The position numbers and the translations under genes are program-made. From Humibacter sp. RRB41 (lineage in GTDB: Bacteria; Actinomycetota; Actinomycetes; Actinomycetales; Microbacteriaceae): a stretch of 64,000 nucleotides of DNA. Where the stretch lies: positions 145,762 through 209,761 of the forward strand of contig NZ_JAKWJQ010000006.1 of NCBI RefSeq assembly GCF_022761015.1, given 5' to 3'. The notes beneath the pieces were generated by a model. It had not been told where the DNA came from, searched no databases, and saw nothing but the letters and a program-made list of their open reading frames with translations. This document shows positions 7,927 through 16,628 of the stretch, in pieces. How positions within the stretch are numbered: position 1 is the stretch's first letter; each line of letters starts with the position of its first letter.

Positions 7927-8508
7927 ATGCAGGACACCGTCTCTGCCGTAGGAGTGGTCGGAACAGACCCGACCCTCATGCTCGTCGGCAATGGACTGGC
8001 CAGACTCACGTTCCGGCTCGGATCCACTCAGCGCAAGTTCAACCGCGAGGGCAGCGGCTGGGAGAACGGCGAGACCAATTGGTACTCCGTCGTCGCCTTC
8101 CGGCGTCTGGCCGAGAACGGCGCGAAGTCCCTTTCCAAGGGCGACCGCGTGGTCGTCACCGGGCGGCTGCGAGTCAACGAATGGGAACGTGAAGGCCGAC
8201 ACGGAATCAACGTCGAGTTGCTGGCTGACGGCATCGGACACGACCTCATGTTCGGCACGACCGCCTATACGAAGAACTCGGCCTCGTCATCCTCGGAGCT
8301 GCCGACGACGAACGTGGACCCGTCGACACCTTCTCAGCAGCAGGATGCGCCGGCGGTCGATGCCGACGGGTGGGCTCTTCCCGGTGTGCTGTCGGGCTCG
8401 GAAACGACGGCGTCGGCGAACGATTCCGAGCTCACCTCGGCCGACGACGGGGCCGACGTCGAGGAGGAACAACAGTTGGTGTTCTCCGACGAGGAGCCGC
8501 CGTTCTGA
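7927..8508 (+). CDS. ssb: Single-stranded DNA-binding protein (second actinobacterial type)
   Basis: 193 residues: an OB fold at about 1-115 (VVGTDPTLMLVGNGLARLTFRL, WYSVVAFRRLAENG, GDRVVVTGRLRVNEWE), then a long disordered linker, then an acidic tail ending SDEEPPF that resembles the DDDIPF protein-docking tip. The ATG at 7927 has AGGAAGG seven bases upstream; an earlier in-frame ATG at 7783 adds residues unlike SSB. It is followed by ettA, as the second SSB gene is in mycobacteria (Rv2478c-Rv2477c), which suggests the SsbB paralogue and not the replicative SSB beside rpsF. Confidence 0.88.
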   Translation: MQDTVSAVGVVGTDPTLMLVGNGLARLTFRLGSTQRKFNREGSGWENGETNWYSVVAFRRLAENGAKSLSKGDRVVVTGRLRVNEWEREGRHGINVELLADGIGHDLMFGTTAYTKNSASSSSELPTTNVDPSTPSQQQDAPAVDADGWALPGVLSGSETTASANDSELTSADDGADVEEEQQLVFSDEEPPF

Positions 8509-8603
8509 CGGAGAGTGCCTCGCTCGGGCCTCCCGGCGTTCGGCCTCCAGTGACTCGACGAGACCTGCGCGCGTGCTGACAGGCAACCGCAGAGTGCTGC
8601 CCC

Positions 8604-8609
8604 TAGACT
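8604..8609 (+). promoter_or_regulatory. -10 box of the 8663 lipoprotein gene
   Basis: TAGACT, with a start site expected near 8616 and a leader of about 45 bases that contains GAGGGGAG before the GTG. Confidence 0.5.
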
Positions 8610-8662
8610 TCTCAGGCGTCGGCCGAGGACGGGCCGTCTTCGGTACGAGGGGAGTCGGTTCC

Positions 8663-9160
8663 GTGGGTTTCAACAGGCGCGCGCGCCGGTCGCAACTCGC
8701 CGTTGTCGCGCTCCTGGCGCTTCCTGCCATCACAGTGGGGCTGGCCGCGTGCTCGTCGCCCGCACCGAGCCCCACGAAGAGCTCGAGCAGAGCCACCAGC
8801 AGCGCCCCCGCGGCGGTGCCGAGCGTGGTGCCCACTGTCGATCCGAAGGGCACAGCGAAGGACAACCTCGGCTACTTCGACTACGTGAATCGCCGCACCA
8901 TCGCCGCGAACCCGACACCGAACGGTCAGCAGTTCATCGCAGGGCTCGTTGCTGCAGGCTTCAAGAAGGCCGACATGCAGGTCACCGCCGACAAGACGAC
9001 GATCGATCTTCAGCCCGGTTCGCTGCAGTTCTCCGTACTGATCAACGGGGGATGCCTGGTGGGCCAGTTCGGCACCGACATCGGCGGCTATCACAGCGAG
9101 GTGGTACCTGTGCTCGACACGGGCAAGTGCCTGATCGGCAACACCGTACCGATTCACTAG
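8663..9160 (+). CDS. Lipoprotein, probably of the DUF6993 type
   Basis: 165 residues with an arginine-rich start, a hydrophobic core and the lipobox GLAAC(S), so it should be exported and lipid-anchored. A Ser/Pro/Thr-rich linker follows, then a compact domain of about 95 residues (FIAGLVAAGFKKADMQVT, GGCLVGQFG, GKCLIGNT) with two cysteines that may form a disulfide. This matches what I remember of DUF6993, common in Microbacteriaceae; function unknown. The GTG start has GAGGGGAG eight bases upstream. Confidence 0.75.
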   Translation: MGFNRRARRSQLAVVALLALPAITVGLAACSSPAPSPTKSSSRATSSAPAAVPSVVPTVDPKGTAKDNLGYFDYVNRRTIAANPTPNGQQFIAGLVAAGFKKADMQVTADKTTIDLQPGSLQFSVLINGGCLVGQFGTDIGGYHSEVVPVLDTGKCLIGNTVPIH

Positions 9161-9202
9161 CGCGAGCCGATTCGGCGGACGAAGCGCACCGGCACGCGCC
9201 CA

Positions 9203-9208
9203 TAGACT
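9203..9208 (+). promoter_or_regulatory. -10 box of ettA (leaderless or very short leader)
   Basis: TAGACT, seven bases before the ATG at 9216. The seven bases begin GGAG, so a short Shine-Dalgarno sequence is also possible. Confidence 0.5.
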
Positions 9209-9215
9209 GGAGCGC

Positions 9216-10898
9216 ATGGCCGAATATATCTACTCGATGGTCCGCGCCCGAAAGGCGGTGGGCGACAAGCTCATCCTCGACGATGTCACCATGGCGTTCC
9301 TGCCAGGCGCGAAGATCGGTGTGGTCGGTCCCAACGGCGCGGGTAAGTCCACGATCCTGAAGATCATGGCGGGCCTCGACACCCCATCGAACGGCGAGGC
9401 CAAGCTCACGCCGGGATTCAGTGTGGGCATCCTGATGCAGGAGCCAGAGCTCGACGAGACGAAGACCGTACTCGAGAACGTGCAAGAGGGCGTCGGCGAG
9501 ATCAAGGGCAAGGTCGACAGGTTCAACGAGATCTCGGCCGCGATGGCCGAGCCCGATGCCGACTTCGACACCCTGCTGGCCGAGATGGGCACGCTGCAGG
9601 AGGAGATCGACGCGGCCGACGCCTGGGATCTCGACTCCCAGCTCGAGCAGGCGATGGATGCGCTGCGATGCCCGCCGTCCGACACTCCGGTGTCCGTGCT
9701 CTCGGGTGGAGAGAAGCGCCGCGTCGCACTCTGCAAATTGCTGCTGCAGAAGCCCGACCTGCTGCTGCTCGACGAACCGACGAACCACCTCGACGCCGAG
9801 AGCGTGCTCTGGCTCGAGCAGCACCTGAAGCAGTACCACGGCGCCGTCCTCGCCGTCACCCACGACCGGTACTTCCTCGACCACGTCGCGGAGTGGATCG
9901 CGGAGGTCGACCGCGGCCACCTTTACCCGTACGAGGGCAATTACTCGACCTATCTCGAGAAGAAGCGCGAACGTCTGCAGGTTCAGGGCAAAAAGGACGC
10001 GAAGCTGTCCAAGCGTCTGGCCGAGGAACTCGACTGGGTGCGCAGCAACGCCAAGGGCCGGCAGGCCAAGTCGAAGGCCCGTCTTGCTCGCTACGAGGAG
10101 ATGGCCGCCGAGGCGGAGCGCACCAAGAAGCTCGACTTCGAAGAGATCCAGATTCCGCCGGGGCCGCGCCTCGGCCAGGTCGTCATCGACGCGAAGAACT
10201 TGCAGAAGGGCTTCGGTGAGCGCAACCTCATCGACGGACTGACCTTCACGCTGCCGCGCAACGGCATCGTCGGTGTGATCGGACCCAACGGGGTCGGCAA
10301 GACCACCCTCTTCAAGACGATCGTGGGCATGGAGCCCCTGGACGGTGGCCAACTCCAGATCGGAGAGACTGTCGAGATCTCGTACGTCGACCAGACGCGT
10401 GGTGGCATCGACCCGAACAAGTCGCTCTGGGAGGTGGTCTCCGACGGACTCGATTACATCCATGTCGGCAAGGTCGAGGTGCCCAGCCGTGCCTACGTCT
10501 CCACCTTCGGATTCAAGGGACCAGACCAGCAGAAGAAGGCTGGGGTGCTCTCCGGTGGTGAGCGCAACCGCCTGAACCTCGCGCTCACGCTCAAGCAGGG
10601 CGGCAACCTGCTGTTGCTCGACGAGCCGACGAACGACCTCGACGTCGAGACGCTCTCCAGCCTCGAGAACGCGCTCCTCGAGTTCCCCGGTTGCGCCGTG
10701 GTGATCACCCACGATCGGTGGTTCCTCGATCGCATCGCCACGCACATCCTCGCGTACGAGGGCACTGACGACGACCCGGCGAACTGGTACTGGTTCGAGG
10801 GCAACTTCGAGGCGTACGAGCAGAACAAGATCGAGCGCCTCGGACCGGATGCCGCGAAGCCGCACCGCTCCGCGTACCGCAAGCTGACCAGGAGCTGA
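9216..10898 (+). CDS. ettA: Energy-dependent translational throttle protein EttA (ABC-F ATPase)
   Basis: 560 residues with two ABC ATPase domains and no membrane segment, the ABC-F layout. Domain 1 has Walker A GPNGAGKST, signature LSGGEKRR and Walker B LLLLDEPTNHLD; domain 2 has GPNGVGKTT, LSGGERNR and LLLLDEPTNDLD. The linker between them (about residues 240-320, rich in Lys and Arg) is the tRNA-contacting arm. EttA binds the ribosomal E site and gates the first elongation step according to energy charge. A thioesterase gene starts four bases after the stop, so the two are probably co-transcribed. Confidence 0.96.
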   Translation: MAEYIYSMVRARKAVGDKLILDDVTMAFLPGAKIGVVGPNGAGKSTILKIMAGLDTPSNGEAKLTPGFSVGILMQEPELDETKTVLENVQEGVGEIKGKVDRFNEISAAMAEPDADFDTLLAEMGTLQEEIDAADAWDLDSQLEQAMDALRCPPSDTPVSVLSGGEKRRVALCKLLLQKPDLLLLDEPTNHLDAESVLWLEQHLKQYHGAVLAVTHDRYFLDHVAEWIAEVDRGHLYPYEGNYSTYLEKKRERLQVQGKKDAKLSKRLAEELDWVRSNAKGRQAKSKARLARYEEMAAEAERTKKLDFEEIQIPPGPRLGQVVIDAKNLQKGFGERNLIDGLTFTLPRNGIVGVIGPNGVGKTTLFKTIVGMEPLDGGQLQIGETVEISYVDQTRGGIDPNKSLWEVVSDGLDYIHVGKVEVPSRAYVSTFGFKGPDQQKKAGVLSGGERNRLNLALTLKQGGNLLLLDEPTNDLDVETLSSLENALLEFPGCAVVITHDRWFLDRIATHILAYEGTDDDPANWYWFEGNFEAYEQNKIERLGPDAAKPHRSAYRKLTRS

Positions 10899-10901
10899 CT
10901 C

Positions 10902-11387
10902 ATGCGCCTGAACGTTCCCATCAGGCTCCGCTGGAGCGATCTGGACGCGTACGGGCACGTCAACAATGCCGAGATGCTCCGCCTGCTGGAAGAGGCGCGC
11001 ATCCTGGCTCTCTGGACGACGGATGAGACCGATGTCGACAGCGGCGAGGCACTCGGCGCCTCGACAGCGGTGCTCGACGGTCGCCCAGGGGCGGACACCC
11101 TGAGCCTGATCGCGCGGCAGGAGATCGAATACCTCGCGCCGATCCCGTACCAGCGTCAGCCGCTCGACATCCAGATGTGGGTCGGCGCCATCGGCGGAGC
11201 AAGCCTCGACCTCTGCTACGAGGTGCGGTCTCCCGCCGGCGCAGAGCCGGGAACGCTGTACGCGCGGGCGGCGACGACCATCGTGCTCGTCGACGCGGCA
11301 TCCGGTCGTCCTCGGCGCATCAACGAGCGCGAGCGCGCAGCCTGGTCTCCGTACCAGGAGCCGAGGATCGAGTTCCACCGGCGCTGA
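10902..11387 (+). CDS. Acyl-CoA thioesterase, 4-hydroxybenzoyl-CoA thioesterase-like hotdog fold
   Basis: 161 residues. RWSDLDAYGHVNNAEMLRLL near the start is the hallmark of this hotdog family, with the catalytic Asp. The enzyme should hydrolyse acyl-CoA thioesters; the chain preference is unknown. AGGAG inside the end of ettA lies just before the ATG. The pair ettA-thioesterase is also seen in mycobacteria (Rv2477c, Rv2475c), which supports a conserved operon, though no functional link is known. Confidence 0.9.
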   Translation: MRLNVPIRLRWSDLDAYGHVNNAEMLRLLEEARILALWTTDETDVDSGEALGASTAVLDGRPGADTLSLIARQEIEYLAPIPYQRQPLDIQMWVGAIGGASLDLCYEVRSPAGAEPGTLYARAATTIVLVDAASGRPRRINERERAAWSPYQEPRIEFHRR

Positions 11388-11441
11388 CGCATCTCGATAC
11401 GCGAGCGCCTCCGGCGCGCGCTACCCGGTCTGCGTGGCGGA

Positions 11442-11876
11442 TCAGGACTTCACGGTGATGGTGTCGCCGTTGACGGATGCTGTCAGCTTGTTCAGAGGCC
11501 GCGTCGCCGGACCCTGCAGAACGGCACCCGTCGCCTCGTTGAAGCGCGAGCCGTGGCACGGGCAGTCGTACTCGCCGTTCGTGGGCTTGACGACGCATCC
11601 CTGGTGCGTGCAGATGGCAGAGAACGCCACGACCTTGCCCGCCTGCGGCTGCGCGACGAGGATCGGCGAGTCGGCGATCTTCGCCGAGACCGCACCACCG
11701 ACGGGCACGTCCGAAAGCTTCAGGGTGGTCGAAGACCCAGCGGGCACCTCGTTCGAGGAGCTCTCGCCCTGCGGAGTACAGGCGGCCAGCGACACCACGC
11801 CGACCGCAGCGGTCGCGCCCGCCAGGGCCGCACGCCGAGTGACGATGATTCCGTTGCTGGGGTCGCGTCTACTCAC
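11442..11876 (-). CDS. Small Rieske [2Fe-2S] lipoprotein, Tat-exported
   Basis: 144 residues. The N-terminus holds a twin-arginine motif (TRRAALAG) and a lipobox (SLAAC), so the protein should be folded in the cytoplasm, exported by Tat and lipid-anchored. The Rieske motifs CTHQGC and CPCHGSRF ligate the [2Fe-2S] cluster. The length fits a single-domain Rieske protein, not the QcrA subunit of the bc1 complex. The GTG start overlaps the tesB stop by four bases (GTGA), so its translation is probably coupled to tesB. The electron partner is unknown. Confidence 0.88.
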   Translation of the reverse strand: MSRRDPSNGIIVTRRAALAGATAAVGVVSLAACTPQGESSSNEVPAGSSTTLKLSDVPVGGAVSAKIADSPILVAQPQAGKVVAFSAICTHQGCVVKPTNGEYDCPCHGSRFNEATGAVLQGPATRPLNKLTASVNGDTITVKS

Positions 11877-12754
11877 GACTGGTCCTCTCGATTCGGCAGG
11901 CGGATCATGCCCTCCTGGGCCACGTTGGCCACGAGCACGCCTTCGCGATTGTAGATACGCCCGAGTGAGAGTCCTCTGCCACCGGTAGCGCTCGGGGATT
12001 CCTGCACGTAGAGCAGCCAGTCGTCCACCCTGCTGAACCGGTGCCACCACATGGCGTGGTCGAGGCTGGCGATCTTGAGTCCCGGCGTGCCCCAGGCGAT
12101 CCCGTGCCTGCGCATCACGGGCTCGAGAATCGAGTAGTCGCTGGCGTACGCGAGTGCCGCGCGATGAAGGTTCTCGTCATCCGGCAGCCTGTCGAACGTC
12201 TTGAACCAGACAGCCTGGTGCGCGACGTGTTCGCCCTCGACGCTCACGTAGACCGGTGACGGAATGTGCCTCAGGTCGAAGGGGCGCTCGTCGCGCCAGT
12301 AGCGCCCGACCGGATGTTCGAACCCGGCCAGCAGCTCGGCGTCGCTCGCGATCTGCTCGGGCGGCGGCACATCCGCCGGCATGTCCTGCTGGTGTTCGAG
12401 GCCGCTGTCGGGGTCCTGGAAGGAGGCGATCATCGACAGGATCGGCAGGCCGTCTTGATAGGCCTGAGTGCGACGGGTCGCGAACGAGCGTCCGTCGTGG
12501 ATGCGGTCGACCGAGAACGTGATCGGCTTGGTCACGTCCCCGGGACGCAGGAAGTATCCGTGCATCGAGTGCACAGCCCTGCCATCGGGGAGCGTGCGCA
12601 TGGCAGCCACGATCGACTGCGCGAGCACCTGGCCGCCGAAGACACGCCCGTGAGGCATCCACTGGCTGGGGCCGGTGAAGATGTCTTCGTTCGTGCGGGC
12701 GCCGGTGTCGGTCAGGTCGAGCGCGGTGAGCATGCCTTCGAGGGGTTCGGTCAT
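11873..12754 (-). CDS. tesB: Acyl-CoA thioesterase II
   Basis: 293 residues forming a double hotdog fold. Typical segments are [38 protein letters not shown] and, in the second half, [19 protein letters not shown]. TesB hydrolyses medium- and long-chain acyl-CoAs in the cytoplasm. A Rieske lipoprotein gene overlaps its stop codon. It is divergent from the hypothetical gene at 12841 across 86 bases. Confidence 0.94.
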   Translation of the reverse strand: MTEPLEGMLTALDLTDTGARTNEDIFTGPSQWMPHGRVFGGQVLAQSIVAAMRTLPDGRAVHSMHGYFLRPGDVTKPITFSVDRIHDGRSFATRRTQAYQDGLPILSMIASFQDPDSGLEHQQDMPADVPPPEQIASDAELLAGFEHPVGRYWRDERPFDLRHIPSPVYVSVEGEHVAHQAVWFKTFDRLPDDENLHRAALAYASDYSILEPVMRRHGIAWGTPGLKIASLDHAMWWHRFSRVDDWLLYVQESPSATGGRGLSLGRIYNREGVLVANVAQEGMIRLPNREDQS

Positions 12755-12840
12755 GGTGCCTCTCGAGTCTCGAAGTCGTCAGCCGCCGACGCGACGCGAC
12801 GGCCGTGTCGACCGTCGCATTCCGTTAGTTTAGACAGCAC

Positions 12841-13533
12841 ATGAGTCAGTTCTTCTCCCTTGTCGACACCCTCGCCGTTTCCGACCTTCAGGTGTACCTC
12901 TCGCGTGCCGGCCGCGTCGAGGACGGTTCCGTGCGCCTCGTCGCCGGGTCGGGCGTGCTGGCCGTCTACACGGCCATCCTTTACCCGCGCAGCCTGCTCG
13001 ATCACATCCCGACGGTCCTCGGTCTGCGCACGTTCGCTACCGACCGCGAGGCGGTCTTCGACGCGGTCGTCCCCACCAGGTCGTTGCTCGACCGGCTGGC
13101 ACGGGCAGCGGATGCCCCACCCCCGGCGACTCCCGACGAAGCGGTACCCATCGGCATCCGTCTGCCCCTCGAAGTCAGCACGGTCACGTGGGCGGGCATC
13201 ACGCCGCCCCGCGGCGGGTGGCATCGCGTCGGTGAGACGTCGGGCGGGGTGCTGGAGCGGGCATCGGCTGAGGGCATCGCCGACGTCGCCGAGGCGATCC
13301 CGTCCGGCACGGGAGAGCAGCTCGTGCAACGCGTACGTGGCGAGGTCTGGGGCAGACCCATTCCGCAATTGGAATACGTTGCAGCAGGGGCGGCATTCGC
13401 AGCACAGTCGCTCGGGTTCCTCGTGGAGTCTGACGAGGCCGTCAGCGTGCACGAGACCGGTCCGTGGACCAGGCTCACGCTGCGCCGCGGTCACGTGCTC
13501 GTCAAGCGGGCGGCGTGGTCGTTGCGGGGCTGA
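12841..13533 (+). CDS. Conserved hypothetical protein
   Basis: 230 residues, not recognised. The protein looks soluble and globular with mixed alpha/beta character and no signal peptide; features such as GRVEDGSVRLVAGSGVLAVY and LEYVAAGAAFAAQSLGF may be conserved core segments. TAGTTTAGACA immediately precedes the ATG, so the mRNA is probably leaderless. A hairpin at 13578-13603 follows the stop. No neighbour suggests a role. Confidence 0.6.
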   Translation: MSQFFSLVDTLAVSDLQVYLSRAGRVEDGSVRLVAGSGVLAVYTAILYPRSLLDHIPTVLGLRTFATDREAVFDAVVPTRSLLDRLARAADAPPPATPDEAVPIGIRLPLEVSTVTWAGITPPRGGWHRVGETSGGVLERASAEGIADVAEAIPSGTGEQLVQRVRGEVWGRPIPQLEYVAAGAAFAAQSLGFLVESDEAVSVHETGPWTRLTLRRGHVLVKRAAWSLRG

Positions 13534-13577
13534 GCCGGCATCCCCGAGGAGTGGAGCACAGCGGGGGTAGACCACAA

Positions 13578-13603
13578 CGACCCCCTACGTCGGTAGGGGG
13601 TCG
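13578..13603. terminator. Perfect G/C-rich palindrome between a hypothetical gene and the desaturase gene
   Basis: Arms of 11 bp (13578-13588 and 13593-13603) around GTCG; the core is CCCCCTAC/GTAGGGGG. It lies 45 bases after one stop codon and about 90 before the next start. No T run follows, so it may be a terminator or an operator for the desaturase gene. Confidence 0.5.
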
Positions 13604-13691
13604 GGACAGCCCCATGGCGTGATGTGCTCGTCGCTGCCATCCGCGTACGGTGCCCTAAAGCGCGGAGATGCCGCCTGAGACAGGGCACGAC

Positions 13692-14801
13692 ATGACGGCG
13701 ACCGAGATCGCAACCGAATCGCGGATCATCCGCACCAGTGGACGACGAGGGCGTGCGAACGCCTCAGGACAGAGCGCCTTCGCGGAGGTCTCGTCGGTCA
13801 TCAAGCAGGAGGGCCTTCTCCGCCGCCGATACGGGTTCTATCTGACCGTCTTCGCCTGCTGGAGCCTCGCGCTGGTCGCTGCGATCACGGCGATGGTGCT
13901 GATCGGCGACAGCTGGTGGCAGCTGCCCATCGCGGCCGTGCTGGGCATCATCTTCACTCAGTTCGCCTTCCTCGCCCACGAGGCCGCGCACCGTCAGATC
14001 TTCGCATCGGGCAAGGCGAACGAGCGGGTCAGCCTCGTGCTCGGCAATCTCGTCGTCGGACTCAGCTACTCGTGGTGGATGAACAAGCATTCCAGGCACC
14101 ACGCCAACCCGAACACGGTCGGCAAGGACCCGGACATCGAGAAGGACACCATCTCGTTCCTCGAGGAGGACGCTGCAGCAAGCCGCGGTCTGGAACGTCT
14201 GATCACGCGAAAGCAGGGCTACTTGTTCTTCCCACTGTTGCTGCTCGAGGGCGTCAACCTGCACCGCCACGCATTCGTGTCGGCCTTCGGGCGCGGGCGC
14301 GTCGCACACCGTCCCCTGGAGATCATCCTGCTGCTGACGCGATTCGCCGCGTACTTCACGTTCCTGTTCGTGCTGTTGCCTGCGCCGATAGCAGTCGTCT
14401 TCATAGCCATCCAGATGGCGGTCTTCGGCCTCTACATGGGAGCGTCGTTCGCTCCGAACCACAAGGGGATGCCGATCATCGCACGGGATGCCAAGGTGGA
14501 CTTCCTCAGCCGTCAGGTGCTCACCTCGCGCAACATCACGGGCGGCGTGTTCATCGACAACTTCATGGGCGGCCTGAACTACCAGGTCGAGCACCACCTG
14601 TTCCCGAGCATGCCGCGACCTGCGTTGCGTCGCACCCAGCGACTCGTGAAGGCGTACTGCCTCGAGAACAACGTGCGCTACACCGAGACGACTCTGCTGA
14701 ACTCCTACGCGATCGTGATCGAATACCTCAATCGCGTCGGCCTCGCCGCGGGCGACCCGTTCGACTGCCCCATGGTGTCGCAGTACCGACCGCGCGACTG
14801 A
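13692..14801 (+). CDS. Membrane fatty acid desaturase
   Basis: 369 residues from the ATG at 13692 (one at 13668 would add eight). The three di-iron histidine boxes are present: HEAAHR, HSRHHANPN and QVEHHLFPSMP. Four hydrophobic helices lie between them. The enzyme inserts a cis double bond into acyl chains in the membrane, using oxygen and an electron donor, and helps keep membranes fluid. The box pattern fits the acyl-lipid/acyl-CoA desaturases of actinobacteria. A perfect palindrome lies upstream. It is convergent with the FAD dehydrogenase gene, 12 bases away. Confidence 0.92.
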   Translation: MTATEIATESRIIRTSGRRGRANASGQSAFAEVSSVIKQEGLLRRRYGFYLTVFACWSLALVAAITAMVLIGDSWWQLPIAAVLGIIFTQFAFLAHEAAHRQIFASGKANERVSLVLGNLVVGLSYSWWMNKHSRHHANPNTVGKDPDIEKDTISFLEEDAAASRGLERLITRKQGYLFFPLLLLEGVNLHRHAFVSAFGRGRVAHRPLEIILLLTRFAAYFTFLFVLLPAPIAVVFIAIQMAVFGLYMGASFAPNHKGMPIIARDAKVDFLSRQVLTSRNITGGVFIDNFMGGLNYQVEHHLFPSMPRPALRRTQRLVKAYCLENNVRYTETTLLNSYAIVIEYLNRVGLAAGDPFDCPMVSQYRPRD

Positions 14802-14813
14802 TCGATCGCGCGG

Positions 14814-16481
14814 CTAAAGGTCCGCGAGCACGCCGCGAGCGGCCTGTCTGCCGGAGAACAGGCATCCGCCGAGGAATGTGCCCTCCAGGGATCGGTAACC
14901 GTGCACGCCGCCTCCGCCGAATCCGCTGACCTCTCCGGCCGCGTAAAGTCCGGGCACGGCCGTGCCGTCTGCAGTCTGCGCGCGTCCCTGCAGATCGGTC
15001 TCCAGCCCGCCGAGCGTCTTGCGGGTGAGGATGTGCAGTTTCACCGCGATCAGCGGGCCGGATTTCGGGTCGAGGAACTTGTGCGGCGATGCGACCCTGA
15101 TGAGCCTGTCGCCTCGATACTTGCGCGCAGAGGTGATGGCCGCCAGTTGGGCATCCTTCGAGAAACCGTTGTCGAGCTCGCGGTCATGCTCGAGGACGCT
15201 GCGCTCGATCGCCTTCTCGTCGAACGGAACGTCGGCAAGGCCACGCATGCCTGCCAGCAGCTCGGGCAGGGTGGACGCCACGATGAAGTCCGCGCCGTGC
15301 TGCTTGAACGCGTCGACGGGCCCCGGAGCCCCGGAGCGCACGCGTTGCAGCAGCAGTCCGATGTCTTTGCCGGTGAGGTCGGGGTTCTGCTCGCTGCCGG
15401 AGAGCGTGAACTCCTTTTCGAGGATCTTCTGCGTCAGCACGAACCAGGTGTAGTCGTGGCCGGTGCTCTGGATGTGCTCCAACGTTCCCAGCGTGTCGAA
15501 CCCGGGGAACAGGGGAGCGGGCAGCCGGTTTCCTTCTGCGTCGAACCACAGTGACGACGGCCCGGGCAGAATGCGGATGCCGTGGTTCTGCCAGACCGGA
15601 TTCCAGTTCTGGATGCCTTCCGTGTAGTGCCACATGCGGTCGCCGTTGATCACCCTCGCGCCGGTCCGCTGCGAGATCTCGACCATGCGGCCGTCAACGT
15701 GGGCGGGTACGCCCGCGAGCATGCGCTCAGGGGGAGTGCCCAGCCGTTCCGGCCAGTTGCGGCGCACGAGCTCGTGGTTTCCGCCGATGCCGCCGGAAGT
15801 CACGACGACGGCCGGCGCGCGGAACTCGAACTCCCCGATGACGTCCCGGTTGCTGGCGACGCCGCGCTCCATGGCGTCGGGGGCCAGCACGCTGCCGCGC
15901 ACTCCGACGACGCGACCGTTCTCGACGATGATCCCGTCGACGCGATGACGGTGCGCCAGGGTGGCTGCGCCTTCCGCCACACCCTGCCTGACGCGCTCGA
16001 TGAACGGCGCGAGCAGCCCTGGCCCTGTTCCCCACGTGATGTGGAAGCGGGGCACCGAGTTGCCGTGTCCACCCGCCGTGCCGCTGCCGCGCTCCGCCCA
16101 GCCGACGACCGGGAAGAACTTCACGCCCTTCGAGCGCAGCCATGCTCGTTTCTCACCGGCAGCGAAGTCGAGGTAGGCCTCCGCCCAGCGCTTGGGCCAG
16201 GCATCCTCTTCGCGATCGAAGCCCGCCGTGCCGAACCAGTCCTGTCGCGCCAGCTCGAGCGAGTCGTGCACTCCCATGCGGCGTTGTTCGGGGGAGTCGA
16301 TGAGGAAGAGGCCGCCGAACGACCAGAATGCCTGGCCGCCGAGCGACTGGGAAGGCTCCTGCTCGACGACGAGCACGCGCTTGCCGTGCTCGAGCAGTTC
16401 GCTGGCAGTGACGAGGCCGGCAAGGCCTGCGCCGACGATGATCGCGTCGTAGTCGGGGACGGTGTCGGGGGTCGCGGGCAT
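14814..16481 (-). CDS. FAD-binding dehydrogenase (3-ketosteroid dehydrogenase / fumarate reductase fold)
   Basis: 555 residues. The dinucleotide fold VGAGLAGLVTASELL begins near residue 16, followed by EQEPSQSLGGQAFWSFGG; the C-terminus holds LYAAGEVSGFGGGGVHGY and GTFLGGCLFSGRQAA, the second FAD contact. It belongs to the FAD-binding-2 family (fumarate reductase, KsdD). This branch is usually annotated only as FAD-binding dehydrogenase, so the substrate is not known. AAGGAGA precedes the ATG, and a palindromic operator candidate lies about 100 bases upstream. Confidence 0.88.
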   Translation of the reverse strand: MPATPDTVPDYDAIIVGAGLAGLVTASELLEHGKRVLVVEQEPSQSLGGQAFWSFGGLFLIDSPEQRRMGVHDSLELARQDWFGTAGFDREEDAWPKRWAEAYLDFAAGEKRAWLRSKGVKFFPVVGWAERGSGTAGGHGNSVPRFHITWGTGPGLLAPFIERVRQGVAEGAATLAHRHRVDGIIVENGRVVGVRGSVLAPDAMERGVASNRDVIGEFEFRAPAVVVTSGGIGGNHELVRRNWPERLGTPPERMLAGVPAHVDGRMVEISQRTGARVINGDRMWHYTEGIQNWNPVWQNHGIRILPGPSSLWFDAEGNRLPAPLFPGFDTLGTLEHIQSTGHDYTWFVLTQKILEKEFTLSGSEQNPDLTGKDIGLLLQRVRSGAPGPVDAFKQHGADFIVASTLPELLAGMRGLADVPFDEKAIERSVLEHDRELDNGFSKDAQLAAITSARKYRGDRLIRVASPHKFLDPKSGPLIAVKLHILTRKTLGGLETDLQGRAQTADGTAVPGLYAAGEVSGFGGGGVHGYRSLEGTFLGGCLFSGRQAARGVLADL

Positions 16482-16576
16482 CCGGGGTCTCCTTCGATCG
16501 GAATGCGTCGTGCGGTGGCCGTGACTGTGATCGCGGTCGTGCGGCCAGGAGCAGTGTCGGTTACCGAGAAGTATGA

Positions 16577-16594
16577 CTTAGTCAGTTGACCAAG
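16577..16594. promoter_or_regulatory. Imperfect palindrome, possible operator of the FAD dehydrogenase gene
   Basis: CTTAGTCA-GT-TGACCAAG, 8-bp arms with one mismatch; TGACTTAGTCA is a second palindrome overlapping it (16574-16584). It lies in the 147-base gap upstream of the gene at 14814-16481. The form suits a TetR- or MarR-type dimer. Confidence 0.4.
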
Positions 16595-16628
16595 TTCGAA
16601 TCGGATCCGCTCCGACCCGCCGGGGTGC

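Noticed and set aside
9042..11378. Large 778-codon minus-strand frame
   Set aside because: It is the GC-rich shadow of ettA and the thioesterase gene; it has no recognised domain, and the opposite strand encodes a clear ABC-F protein.
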